NCBI GenBank assembly: GCA_011089965.1
Contig: JAANAU010000016.1
Span: 16,108-80,107, forward strand
Source: Magnetococcales bacterium
GTDB taxonomy: Bacteria > Pseudomonadota > Magnetococcia > Magnetococcales > Magnetaquicoccaceae
Direction: 5' to 3'
DNA length: 64,000 nucleotides
In this document: in pieces, positions 7,278 through 15,639 of the stretch
Layout: each line of letters starts with the position of its first letter
Numbering within the stretch: position 1 is the first letter of the stretch
The notes under the pieces: model-generated
The model's input: the letters and a program-made list of their open reading frames with translations, nothing else
The model's database searches: none
Told to the model about the DNA's origin: nothing
Translations under genes and position numbers: made by a program

Positions 7278-9628
7278 GATTCCTCAGGATCCGGTGGGGC
7301 GGGCTGTTTTTCACGATAATTACACCCCTCGGTGGCGCACAGATGCTCGACACCATACCGTTTGGTGGTTTTTTCCGTGATGAAAGGAGCGCCACACCCG
7401 GGGCACGGGAGTGACAATGGTTTGTTCCAGATGGCGTTTTTACATTTCGGATAGCCGGAACACGAGTAGAAGATCTTGCCGCGCCGCGATTTTTTCTCCA
7501 GGAATGTCCCCTTTTTGCACATGGGGCACTGGACGCCGGTATCCACGGGTTTGTCCAAAGGCTGGATGTTGCGACAGTCGGGATAGCCGGAACATGCGAG
7601 ATATTTGCCGAAGCGTCCCTCTTTGATCAACATGGGTTTGGCGCACTTGTCGCAATTCTGATCCGAAACCTCTGGTGGGGCTGCCACCTTTTCCTCTTCC
7701 CCCTCTTTTTTCAGGTTTTGCGTAAAGCGGCACTCCGGATAGTTGGAACAGGCGAGAAAACGCCCGAAACGTCCCAGCTTGATGAACAAAGGCTGTTCAC
7801 ACTCTGGACATTTCTGATCCGTGGCTTCGGTGGTGATGTCCGAGCGTTTGGTGGTGCTCTCTTTGTCGGTGATCTGATTTTTGAAAGGGGTCCAAAAGGT
7901 GTCCAGCAACGGGATCCACGCCTGCTCTCCCCTGGATACGGCATCCAGATCGTCCTCCAGGTGGGCCGTGAAGTGGTAATCGACATATTTTTCAAAGTGT
8001 TCCACCAGGAAACGATTGACCACCTCCCCCACATCTTCCGGGAAGAACTTGCGCTGATCCAGTTTCACATAGCCGCGCTCCTGAAGCGTGGACATGGTGG
8101 GGGCATAGGTGGAGGGGCGACCGATGCCATAGCTTTCCAGGATTTTGACCAGAGAGGCTTCGGTGTAGCGCGGCGGGGGTTCGGTGAAGTGCTGCTGGGG
8201 CGTGATGGCGCGCATGTGGATCGGATCGCCGCTCTCCAACGGGGGGAGCATGGTATCGGACTCGTCTTCGTTGCGCTCCTGCTCCGGGGTGGCATCGACC
8301 CCTTCACTGTACACATCCATGAAACCCGGAAAGGCGATGGAGGAACCGGTGGCCCGGAACAGATAAGTCGCCTTGAGATCAGGAGTGCCGACCGAAAGCG
8401 TGGCAGCCACCTGATCGATCTGGGCCGAAGCCATCTGACAGGCCACAGTCCGCTTCCAGATCAGCTCATACAACCGGAAGCCATCCCGATCCAGGCTTTT
8501 GCGCAACCGTTCCGGAATCAGGGTGGGGTCTGTGGGTCGGATCGCCTCATGGGCTTCCTGGGCATTCTTGGCCGAGGATTTGTATTTGCGCGCACTTTTG
8601 GGCAGATGGTCTGGACCGTAACGCTCCTTGATGAGCTGACGCATGATCTGTACCGCTTCATTGGAGAGTTGCACCGAGTCGGTACGCATGTAGGTGATCA
8701 GACCCACGGTCTCCTGGCTGCCGTCCGGAGCCGTGATTTCCACCCCTTCGTACAGTTTCTGGGCCACCATCATGGTCTGACGGGCCGAAAAACCGAGTTT
8801 GCGCGACGCCTCTTGCTGCAAAGTCGAGGTGATGAACGGTGGTGCCGGATTGCGGGTCAACCGTTTTTTCTCGATGCCAGCGACAAAGAGCGGCTGGTTC
8901 TCCACGGCTTGCAGCAACTGCTGCGCCCGGGTTTCATTCTGGATATCAAAGCGGTTGAGTTTTTTCCCTTCTGCGGCGACCAGACGTGCCCGAAAGGGTC
9001 GGGCTTCGTTCGGATCGGCCTGACGTGCCACTTCGGCGGTCAGGCTCCAGTATTCGCGGGTTTTGAAGGCGCGAATTTCGTTTTCCCGTTCGCAGATCAG
9101 ACGCAAAGCCACGGACTGCACCCGCCCGGCTGACAGGCCGCGCCGCACCTTTTTCCACAAAAGCGGGCTTAGGTTGAACCCCACCAGATAGTCCAGGGCG
9201 CGGCGTGCCTGTTGGGCATTGACCAGGTTCATGTCAATGTCACGGGGATGGGCTACGGCTTCCAGGATCGCCTTTTTGGTGATTTCATGGAACACCACCC
9301 GTTTGCAGGGAATTTTGGCAATCTCCTTGTGGGAGCCAAGGGTCTCCAGGACATGCCAGGAGATCGCCTCCCCTTCCCGATCCGGGTCTGTGGCCAGCAG
9401 CAACAGGTCCGCCCCTTTGGCTGCTTTGGTCAATTCAGCCACATGTTTGGTCGAGTCGCTGGAGATCTCGTAGCGCATGGCGAACTGCTCGTTCGGATCC
9501 ACCGAACCATCCTTGGAGGGCAGATCCCGGATGTGGCCATAGGTGGCGGCAACGGCATACTCTTTGCCGAGAAATTTTTGGATGGTCTTGGCCTTGGCCG
9601 GAGACTCCACGATAACGAGAATGGTCAT
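7274..9628 (-). CDS. topA: DNA topoisomerase I
   Basis: 784 residues from ATG 9628 (MTILVIVESPAKAKTIQKFL, the canonical N terminus); an ATG four codons upstream is less likely. The TOPRIM domain carries the acidic triad region LLLATDPDREGEAISWH. The catalytic tyrosine is in LITYMRTDS. The C terminus has four zinc-ribbon modules of the Cx2C...Cx4-5C type (KCPEC...CSNYPEC, NCDKC...CSGYPDC, QCPMC...CSGYPKC, PCPGC...CATEGC). The enzyme relaxes negative supercoils. It overlaps by 4 bp the LTA-synthase-like gene downstream. Confidence 0.98.
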   Translation of the reverse strand: MTILVIVESPAKAKTIQKFLGKEYAVAATYGHIRDLPSKDGSVDPNEQFAMRYEISSDSTKHVAELTKAAKGADLLLLATDPDREGEAISWHVLETLGSHKEIAKIPCKRVVFHEITKKAILEAVAHPRDIDMNLVNAQQARRALDYLVGFNLSPLLWKKVRRGLSAGRVQSVALRLICERENEIRAFKTREYWSLTAEVARQADPNEARPFRARLVAAEGKKLNRFDIQNETRAQQLLQAVENQPLFVAGIEKKRLTRNPAPPFITSTLQQEASRKLGFSARQTMMVAQKLYEGVEITAPDGSQETVGLITYMRTDSVQLSNEAVQIMRQLIKERYGPDHLPKSARKYKSSAKNAQEAHEAIRPTDPTLIPERLRKSLDRDGFRLYELIWKRTVACQMASAQIDQVAATLSVGTPDLKATYLFRATGSSIAFPGFMDVYSEGVDATPEQERNEDESDTMLPPLESGDPIHMRAITPQQHFTEPPPRYTEASLVKILESYGIGRPSTYAPTMSTLQERGYVKLDQRKFFPEDVGEVVNRFLVEHFEKYVDYHFTAHLEDDLDAVSRGEQAWIPLLDTFWTPFKNQITDKESTTKRSDITTEATDQKCPECEQPLFIKLGRFGRFLACSNYPECRFTQNLKKEGEEEKVAAPPEVSDQNCDKCAKPMLIKEGRFGKYLACSGYPDCRNIQPLDKPVDTGVQCPMCKKGTFLEKKSRRGKIFYSCSGYPKCKNAIWNKPLSLPCPGCGAPFITEKTTKRYGVEHLCATEGCNYREKQPAPPDPEES

Positions 9629-9704
9629 GAATACAAACAATGCGCTGGGGTGGACGAAACGAAAGCAGTAAGATGCGTGAAAGCGCGTCCCAAGTCAATT
9701 GGCG

Positions 9705-9908
9705 TTACTGCAAGAGTGCCTCCTGTAATGATTCGGCCTCCAGCACCCGGGCCATCCAGATTTGCAGGGTCGCAAGTTCGGCATCCGCGATCCTGGCCTG
9801 GATCGGATCCGGTAGCGGGCCGAAACGCTGTTGCAACAACTGCAACAGGTCAGCAGCATGCGTGAAAGCCGGACTGGTGTCAAATCTGTCTGACCGTATA
9901 GCTGCCAC
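9705..9908 (-). pseudogene. DUF4351-like fragment overlapping the dprA 3' end
   Basis: 67 codons whose C-terminal 50 residues (LLQLLQQRFGPLPDPIQARI ... LEAESLQEALL) match the pattern of DUF4351, a small helical module usually found at the C terminus of Rpn/PD-(D/E)XK transposase-like proteins. No nuclease portion lies upstream; the frame starts inside the end of dprA (overlap 9880-9908). It looks like the surviving tail of a lost gene next to dprA, although a short standalone protein cannot be ruled out. Confidence 0.5.
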
Positions 9909-10992
9909 CCGGCAGGCGTTGGATCAATCCGGAGAGTTCCAGTTGCAACAGGATGCGGGCCAGAGTGGTGACGGTCATCCGGCTCAACCGGGCCAGTTCG
10001 TCTTCGCGGGAGGTGCCGTTGTGGATCAGGGTCAGGATGGCGGCGGTCTGATCGGGCAGATCGTGGGTTTGGGCCGCAGAGGGCATGACCGGGAGAGACG
10101 GTGGGGACCATTGCAAAGCCTGGAGCAGATCGGAGATCCCTTCGAGGAGGCAGGCGCCCTGGCGCAGCAGGGCGTGGGTGCCTCGGGTGTTGGGGTCATT
10201 GGGTGCGCCCGGGACGGCGAACACCTCGCGTCCCTGATCCAGGGCCATGTGGGCTGTGAGCAGTGAGCCTGACTTTTCTGGCGCTTCGACGATCACCACA
10301 CCCTGTGCCAGAGCGGCCAGGATGCGCGCCCGGGCGGGAAAGGCCCAGGGCACGGGCAGCAGACCGAGGGGGGCTTCGCTGATCAGACAACCGTGGGTTG
10401 CGATCTGTTGCTGGAGTTTCCGGTGCGGGCGCGGGTGGACGATGTCGATGCCGGTGGCCAGCACGGCGATGGTTGCTCCCTGGTGTTCCAGGGCGCTCAT
10501 GTGGGCAGCGGCATCGATGCCGGCAGAGAGTCCGCTGATCGTGACCATGCCGATGGCGCTCATTTCCCGGGCCAGTTGGGCGGCAAAGGTGAGGCCGCGC
10601 GGTGTGGCCTGTCGGGTGCCGGTGATGGTGATCCGCCACTCCCGGTGCAACAGGGTGCAATCCCCGATGGCAAAGAGTGCCGGGGGTGGATCGTGAAGGG
10701 TTGTCAGCGAGGCCGGGTAGTCCGGGGTGCCAGGCATCAGCATCTGTCCGCCCAGGTCATGCAGGCGTTGCAGTTCCTGGATCATGGGGGGGGCCGGAAC
10801 GGCGCGTCGGAACCCTTCGATGGCCTGCAACACCGGACCATGGATCGACGGAATGGCGGCGAGCTGGGAGCGTTTGGCCTGGAGAATGGCGGTCGGATGG
10901 CCCAGGTGTTGAATCAGGCGTCCGACGGTGGCAGCCCCAATGCCTGGAGAGCGTATCAGGCGCAACCAGTCGATGTGCAGATCGTCCGGCAT
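9880..10992 (-). CDS. dprA: DNA processing protein DprA (Smf)
   Basis: 370 residues. An N-terminal SAM/HhH-like region (LIRSPGIGAATVGRLIQHLG) precedes the Rossmann-type DprA domain with ITGTRQATPRG, TISGLSAGIDAAAH, VLATGIDIVHPRPH, EAPLG, FPARARILAALAQGVVIVEA, SGSLLTAHMALDQGREVFAVPG and GTHALLRQGA. A C-terminal winged-helix segment (DQTAAILTLIHNGTSREDEL) is also present. DprA loads RecA on incoming single-stranded DNA in transformation; it is kept in many species not known to be competent. It starts 10 bp after plsY ends and probably belongs to the same leftward unit. Confidence 0.95.
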   Translation of the reverse strand: MPDDLHIDWLRLIRSPGIGAATVGRLIQHLGHPTAILQAKRSQLAAIPSIHGPVLQAIEGFRRAVPAPPMIQELQRLHDLGGQMLMPGTPDYPASLTTLHDPPPALFAIGDCTLLHREWRITITGTRQATPRGLTFAAQLAREMSAIGMVTISGLSAGIDAAAHMSALEHQGATIAVLATGIDIVHPRPHRKLQQQIATHGCLISEAPLGLLPVPWAFPARARILAALAQGVVIVEAPEKSGSLLTAHMALDQGREVFAVPGAPNDPNTRGTHALLRQGACLLEGISDLLQALQWSPPSLPVMPSAAQTHDLPDQTAAILTLIHNGTSREDELARLSRMTVTTLARILLQLELSGLIQRLPGGSYTVRQI

Positions 10993-11002
10993 GAAAGGGG
11001 GG

Positions 11003-11596
11003 TCAGCGTCCGATGACCGGCTCTTTTCCCTGAATGAGACGTTGGATATTGGCCCGATGACGCCAGAAGACCAGCAGGGCGATTGCGCTGTGGGTGGCCA
11101 GGGCCAGTTTGGGCGCAGGCAGCCACAGCAGGCTGAGCGGACCGATCAGAAAGGCGGTCAGGGCCGAGAGTGAGGAGATTTTCACCAGTTTGGCCATGCC
11201 GAGCCAGGTGATGATCATGATCAGACCTGCCACAGGCGTCCATGCGAGCAGTGCGCCGAGCGCCACGGCCACCCCTTTGCCGCCTTTGAATTTCAAGTAG
11301 ACTGGATACAGGTGGCCCAGAAACACGGCCACCACGCAACCGGCGGTCCAGGGTGAGTCGGCTCCGAGCCATGCCATGGCCCCTCCCGTGACCACCGCCC
11401 CTTTGCCCATATCCAAAGCCAGGGCAATGGCGCCGGCGCGGCGTCCGGCCACCCGCAAGACGTTGGTGGCACCGATGTTGCCGCTTCCCTGGGTGCGGAT
11501 GTCGCCGACTCCGATCCATTGGCCGACCAGCAGTCCAAACGGGATGGCACCCACCAGGTAGGCGGCGATCAGCAGGATGAGTTCGATGGTATTCAT
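11003..11596 (-). CDS. plsY: acyl-phosphate:glycerol-3-phosphate acyltransferase PlsY
   Basis: 197 residues from ATG 11596, which overlaps the TGA of the upstream binding-protein gene (ATGA). An integral membrane protein with the three PlsY motifs: GSGNIGATNVLR, KFKGGKGVAVALG (phosphate-binding GGKG) and the C-terminal HRANIQRLIQGKEP. It makes lysophosphatidic acid, the first step of phospholipid synthesis, from acyl-phosphate and glycerol-3-phosphate at the inner membrane. Length and motifs are normal for the family. Confidence 0.96.
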   Translation of the reverse strand: MNTIELILLIAAYLVGAIPFGLLVGQWIGVGDIRTQGSGNIGATNVLRVAGRRAGAIALALDMGKGAVVTGGAMAWLGADSPWTAGCVVAVFLGHLYPVYLKFKGGKGVAVALGALLAWTPVAGLIMIITWLGMAKLVKISSLSALTAFLIGPLSLLWLPAPKLALATHSAIALLVFWRHRANIQRLIQGKEPVIGR

Positions 11597-12648
11597 GGTG
11601 TGGTGCGCGGTTTGGTTGGGGTGGCGCTGCGGGTCGGGAGTTGATTCTGGTTCCACAATTGCACCACCACGCCTGGTTGGTTGAGCAGCTGCTCCATCTC
11701 CTGGGCATTTTTCTGGGCCAGTCCCTTCATGGCGCCGGTGGCCAGTTCGCTGGAGGCAGGGGTGGTGATCGGAAAGTGGTTTTCAGTGGTCCATTTGTTG
11801 AGGATTTTTTGTTCCTGGGCCATGGCCTGATCCAGGGCTGCCGGGAACAGGGTGGTGGCGGCTTTTTGGATCGTCTCCTGGTGCTGAGGGGGCAGCCCAT
11901 GGAACCAGTTGAGATTCACGGCAAAGATGGTCCAGCCGTGCAGGTGTCGGGTGTGGTGGAATGCTGTGGCATTGGCGTTGGCAAAGGCGGTGCGGTTGAG
12001 CAACTCCGGGGTGGCGGCAATGCCCTGGATCCAGGCAGCGTGGATCGCTTCGGAGAGGTCGGCTGCCGGCAGGATCGACGGGTGCACGCCCAGGGCGTGG
12101 TGCAGTTCCAGCATCCAGGGGTCGTTGGGCACGCGGGTGGTCAGGCCGTTCCATGTGGGCGGTTTCCCGCTCGGGGCCGGGCGGAAGTTCAGGAGGCCGT
12201 AAAAGCCGTAGGAGGCATAACCCAGGACCAGCAGATTTTTGCTTTTGGCGTATTCCCGCAGGGCGTGATCCAGCGGGGAGTCGAACAGGGTGCGCAACTG
12301 TTCCGGACGGGTGAAGAGCAGCGGTGTGGCCAGGGCGCGGAAGGCCGGCAGGTGGCGGGCCAGGGTGAGGGTGGCGAAGAATCCCCCTTCCAGGTTGCCT
12401 TGGGACAGTTCTTGCAGGGCTTGTTCTTCGGATCCTTTTTTGCCATTGGCAAACAGTTCCGGGCGGAGTTGTTTGTTGGAGTTCTCTTCGACGGTGCGGG
12501 CCAGACGGGTGAGGAGTTGCACATAGCTGACATCTCCTTTGTGGATGGCAGCCAGGCGCATGGGGATGGCATCGGTCGCGGGTTGGGGTTCGGCCTGGAC
12601 AGGATGGACCAGCATCAGCACCAGAAGCAGGAGCCAGGAGTAGCGCAT
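11593..12648 (-). CDS. DctP-like TRAP transporter solute-binding protein
   Basis: 351 residues from ATG 12648, followed by a clear signal peptide (MRYSWLLLLVLMLVHPVQA). The frame stays open for 80 codons upstream but that part runs into the divergent ssb side and is rejected. The mature part has the DctP fold pattern: EEQALQELSQGNLEGGFFAT, LPFLF-like ATPLLFTRPEQLRTLFDSPL, NWNGLTTRVPNDPWMLELHH (scaffold arginine region) and EAIHAAWIQGI. It should bind an organic acid or similar solute in the periplasm. No TRAP membrane subunits are adjacent; it instead overlaps plsY by 4 bp, so it is an orphan of its family here. Confidence 0.75.
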   Translation of the reverse strand: MRYSWLLLLVLMLVHPVQAEPQPATDAIPMRLAAIHKGDVSYVQLLTRLARTVEENSNKQLRPELFANGKKGSEEQALQELSQGNLEGGFFATLTLARHLPAFRALATPLLFTRPEQLRTLFDSPLDHALREYAKSKNLLVLGYASYGFYGLLNFRPAPSGKPPTWNGLTTRVPNDPWMLELHHALGVHPSILPAADLSEAIHAAWIQGIAATPELLNRTAFANANATAFHHTRHLHGWTIFAVNLNWFHGLPPQHQETIQKAATTLFPAALDQAMAQEQKILNKWTTENHFPITTPASSELATGAMKGLAQKNAQEMEQLLNQPGVVVQLWNQNQLPTRSATPTKPRTTP

Positions 12649-12781
12649 GGTGGTGTTTCTCTCGCAGTCAGGAAAAAAAAGGGGGAGTTGCTTGCAAAAT
12701 CGGATGTTTTTTTTTATTTTCCCTGTATGTCCCGAGTCAGGATACAGGGTGGCAACTCTTTTGAGCAAGGGGGTGTGACGG

Positions 12782-13375
12782 ATGTCCAGATCATTGAACA
12801 AGGTGCAACTGATTGGCAATCTGGGTGCGGATCCGGAGGTACGTTTCACCCAGGATGGCAAGCCGGTTGCTTCGTTGCGGGTGGCCACTTCCGAGAGTTG
12901 GCGTGATGCCCAGGGGCAGACCCAGGAGAAGACCGAGTGGCATCGGGTGGTGGCTTTCGGGCGTTTGGCCGAGATTATTCAGCAGTATTTGCGCAAGGGG
13001 AGCAAGGTTTATGTCGAGGGGCAGTTGCAGACCCGCAAATGGGTGGATAATCAGAATCAGGAGCGTTATACCACCGAGGTGGTGCTCAATCCGTATGCCG
13101 GGCAATTGTTGATGTTGGATCGTGCTTCGGGTGGGGGGGGTGCGTCTGCGTATGGGGGGGGTGCGCCTGCGTATGGCAATGCGGGTTATGCTTCTGCTCC
13201 GGAGTCATCGATGTCTGATTATCGGCAGTCACCCATGGTGCCGCCGCCCATGGGTGCACCTGCACCTGCACCCATGGCACCGCCTCCGCCACCCCCGACC
13301 CCGCGTCCGGGTGCTCATCCGCCGTTGGATGATTTTGCCCAGGCTCCCAATTTTGATGATGACATTCCGTTTTGA
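12782..13375 (+). CDS. ssb: single-stranded DNA-binding protein
   Basis: 197 residues. N-terminal OB fold with typical SSB sequence ([52 protein letters not shown]). A long Gly/Pro/Ala-rich disordered linker follows (about 118-185) with alanine-proline and poly-proline runs. The protein ends in the acidic tip FDDDIPF that recruits repair and replication partners. An AAGGGGG ribosome site lies about 8 bp upstream of the ATG. It is transcribed away from the DctP-like gene; the 133 bp between them should hold both promoters. Confidence 0.98.
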   Translation: MSRSLNKVQLIGNLGADPEVRFTQDGKPVASLRVATSESWRDAQGQTQEKTEWHRVVAFGRLAEIIQQYLRKGSKVYVEGQLQTRKWVDNQNQERYTTEVVLNPYAGQLLMLDRASGGGGASAYGGGAPAYGNAGYASAPESSMSDYRQSPMVPPPMGAPAPAPMAPPPPPPTPRPGAHPPLDDFAQAPNFDDDIPF

Positions 13376-13388
13376 TACCCCACGATTA

Positions 13389-13573
13389 CGGGTCCAGGGG
13401 GTTTAACCCCCTGGTGGGGTCCAGGGGTGAAACCCCTGGGACTTTTAATCTTTTAATCTTTTCATCTTTTAAACAAAAAATATCATAAAATTATTTTTTT
13501 AAATATTAAAAACATGAAAACCCTGGGGGATGAATCCCCCAGACCCCCTCTTTTTTTCAATCATTTGGATATA
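13389..13573 (+). repeat. dispersed triple-hairpin element, copy 3 (full)
   Basis: Forward orientation. Left hairpins with arms CCAGGGGG and CCAGGGGT, AT-rich core with three TTTTAATC-like units, then CTGGGGGATGAATCCCCCAG, ACCCCCTCTTTTTTTC and AATCATTTGGATATAC. It starts 13 bp after the ssb stop and ends about 45 bp before anmK. Confidence 0.92.
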
Positions 13574-13617
13574 CAAGCAGTCGTTTATCAATGATCACGG
13601 AAGGTCTTGGAAGGTTT

Positions 13618-14757
13618 ATGAACGAACACTATATTGCCGTAGGTCTGATGTCCGGCACCTCTGCGGATGGAATCGATGCCGTGCTGGTGCGTACCGATGG
13701 CATGACACCACCACGGGTGCTGGCCGAGCTTGAAATGCCCTTTGCCGATGATCTGCACCAGCGGATTCTGGCCTTGTACCAAACAGGGACAGATGAACTG
13801 GAACGTCTGGGCCGGTTGCATCGCGAACTGGGCGAACGGTTTGCCGAAGCGGCACTGGCCGTGGCACGACAGGGTGGACTCTCCATGGAACGGGTCGATG
13901 TGATCGGCAGTCATGGTCAAACCGTACGTCATCGTCCGCCCTTTTTCACCTGGCAAATCGGAGATCCGTTCATCATCGCTGCCCGCACCGGAGTCACCAC
14001 GGTCGCCGACTTCCGACCCGCCGATCTGGCCCAGGGAGGAGAAGGGGCGCCTCTGGCGCCCCTGTTTCACCAGGTGTTGTTCGGACGCCCTGGTCAACGG
14101 GTGGCTGTGGTGAATCTGGGCGGCATTGCCAATGTCACTGCCCTGCCCGGCCATCCGGAACACCCGTTGGTGGCTGGCGATATCGGACCGGCCAATTCGC
14201 TGATCGATCTGTTGGCCACCCGTCTGGGCAATGGTCAACGCACCATGGATCACCATGGCACTGCCGCAGACCAGGGCACGGTGGATCGTGCGGTCCTGGC
14301 CGAACTGCTGGATCATCCCTATCTGCAACGCCCCTTTCCCAAGTCCACAGGCCGTGAGGAGTTTGGTGCGGAGTTTTTGCATACGTTGCTGACCCGTCAT
14401 CCCCACCTGAACGGCGTGGACGGTCTGGCCACATTGACCCAGTTCACAGCGCAAATCGTGGCCGATGGCTGCATGGGTCTTCTTCCCCCTGCCCCCAACC
14501 GGGTGATTCTGTGCGGAGGTGGCGCACGCAACCGGTCGCTGGTGGCACGGTTGCAACGCTGTCTGCCGCCGGGTGTGCGCATCTCGGATGCCGAAGATCT
14601 GGGTGTCAATGCCGCCACTTTGGAAGCCCAGGCGTTTGCCTGGTTTGCCGTGCGTACCTTGAAAGGTCTGCCCTCCTCGCTGCCACAGGCAACAGGCGCA
14701 CGCATTCCGGCGATCCTCGGCTCGATCCATCCGGTTGCCCCGTGTCGTGCCTTGTAA
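13618..14757 (+). CDS. anmK: anhydro-N-acetylmuramic acid kinase
   Basis: 379 residues from ATG 13618 (MNEHYIAVGLMSGTSADGID); an ATG at 13591 is possible but lacks family sequence. Motifs of AnmK: GLMSGTSADGIDAVL, GSHGQTVRHRPP, FTWQIGDPFIIAARTGVTTVADFRPAD (split motif), LNLGGIAN-like VNLGGIANVT, DIGPANSLID and CGGGARN. The enzyme phosphorylates and opens 1,6-anhydroMurNAc in peptidoglycan recycling. The metallophosphoesterase gene follows after 18 bp and is likely cotranscribed. Confidence 0.96.
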   Translation: MNEHYIAVGLMSGTSADGIDAVLVRTDGMTPPRVLAELEMPFADDLHQRILALYQTGTDELERLGRLHRELGERFAEAALAVARQGGLSMERVDVIGSHGQTVRHRPPFFTWQIGDPFIIAARTGVTTVADFRPADLAQGGEGAPLAPLFHQVLFGRPGQRVAVVNLGGIANVTALPGHPEHPLVAGDIGPANSLIDLLATRLGNGQRTMDHHGTAADQGTVDRAVLAELLDHPYLQRPFPKSTGREEFGAEFLHTLLTRHPHLNGVDGLATLTQFTAQIVADGCMGLLPPAPNRVILCGGGARNRSLVARLQRCLPPGVRISDAEDLGVNAATLEAQAFAWFAVRTLKGLPSSLPQATGARIPAILGSIHPVAPCRAL

Positions 14758-14775
14758 CGGCTTTTCCGGTCTGTC

Positions 14776-15576
14776 ATGCAACGTTTTTTCCTGTGGATCA
14801 TGGTCGGGATCACGGTGATGCTGCTGATTCTGGTGGCCCACAATGAGTCCGATCATCTGGAGATCACCCGTCACCGCATCGGACCGGTTGGATCCGGTCG
14901 GCCTGGTGTGCGCATCGCACAGATAAGCGATCTGCATATCCTGGGTGCTGCCGACGTGGAAGAGCAGGTGTTGGAGCGTGTGCGGGCCGAAGATCCGGAT
15001 CTGATCGTCTTGACCGGGGACATGGTGGATCACCGGGAGAAGCGGTATTCATTGTGGCGCTTTCTTGACCAGTTGCCGCTGCGTGCCCGCAAGGTGGCGG
15101 TTCCGGGCAATTGGGAATACTGGGCCAGGATCAAAATGGAGAAGTTGCGGCGTCACTATGAACAGCACGGGGTGACGCTGTTGATCAACGAGACCATGTG
15201 GTTCGGACAGGAGGGACATGACCGACTGTTGATCGTGGGACTGGATGATGAACGCCATGGTCAGCCCGATTGGCAGCAGGCCATGCAGAACCATGCAGAG
15301 TGGGATGGAGCTGTATTGGTGTTGGCGCACAATCCGGTGACCCTGGTCAATCTGCATTCGGTGGTACGCAACGAACGGTTGATGTTGGCCGGTCATACCC
15401 ACGGTGGACAGATTCTGCTCTTCGGGCGGTGGTGGCAGCGGGAACAGCCGTGTCGGGCTGGCTGGTGTCCGGATTCACCATCACGGACCTATGTGACGCG
15501 GGGCATTGGCACCATCGGCATTCCGCTGCGCATCGGCTCCAGGCCAGAGCTGGCCCTGTTCGAGTGGCGCTGGTGA
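14776..15576 (+). CDS. membrane-anchored metallophosphoesterase (YkuE/LpxG-like)
   Basis: 266 residues. One N-terminal membrane helix (FLWIMVGITVMLLILVAH), then a calcineurin-like phosphoesterase domain with SDLHI, LTGDMVD, GNWEYW (family GNHE, here with Trp for His), AHNPV and GHTHGGQI. The metal site is otherwise intact. Related proteins hydrolyse UDP-diacylglucosamine (LpxG) or other phosphoesters facing the cytosolic membrane surface; the substrate here is not determinable. The Trp in place of the usual GNHE/D histidine is worth noting because that His normally assists catalysis. Confidence 0.85.
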   Translation: MQRFFLWIMVGITVMLLILVAHNESDHLEITRHRIGPVGSGRPGVRIAQISDLHILGAADVEEQVLERVRAEDPDLIVLTGDMVDHREKRYSLWRFLDQLPLRARKVAVPGNWEYWARIKMEKLRRHYEQHGVTLLINETMWFGQEGHDRLLIVGLDDERHGQPDWQQAMQNHAEWDGAVLVLAHNPVTLVNLHSVVRNERLMLAGHTHGGQILLFGRWWQREQPCRAGWCPDSPSRTYVTRGIGTIGIPLRIGSRPELALFEWRW

Positions 15577-15603
15577 GGCGTTACCGGAGTTGTTGATGGT
15601 TGT

Positions 15604-15624
15604 CAGGGGGAGAAGCTCCCCCTG
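15604..15624. terminator. GC-rich hairpin between convergent genes
   Basis: Perfect 9-bp arms CAGGGGGAG/CTCCCCCTG with an AAG loop, between the end of the metallophosphoesterase gene and the end of hemL. No T-run on either side, so termination is plausible but not shown. Confidence 0.45.
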
Positions 15625-15639
15625 GATGGTGCATCATCG

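Noticed and set aside
11593..12888. 80-codon N-terminal extension of the DctP-like protein
   Set aside because: It reads into the ssb leader and its first codons lie over the ssb coding sequence; a proper signal peptide begins at the internal ATG 12648.
13530..13733. Short frames beginning MNPPDPLFF or containing [18 protein letters not shown] at many intergenic sites
   Set aside because: They are translations of the dispersed palindromic element in various frames and recur at every copy in both orientations; they have no ribosome sites.
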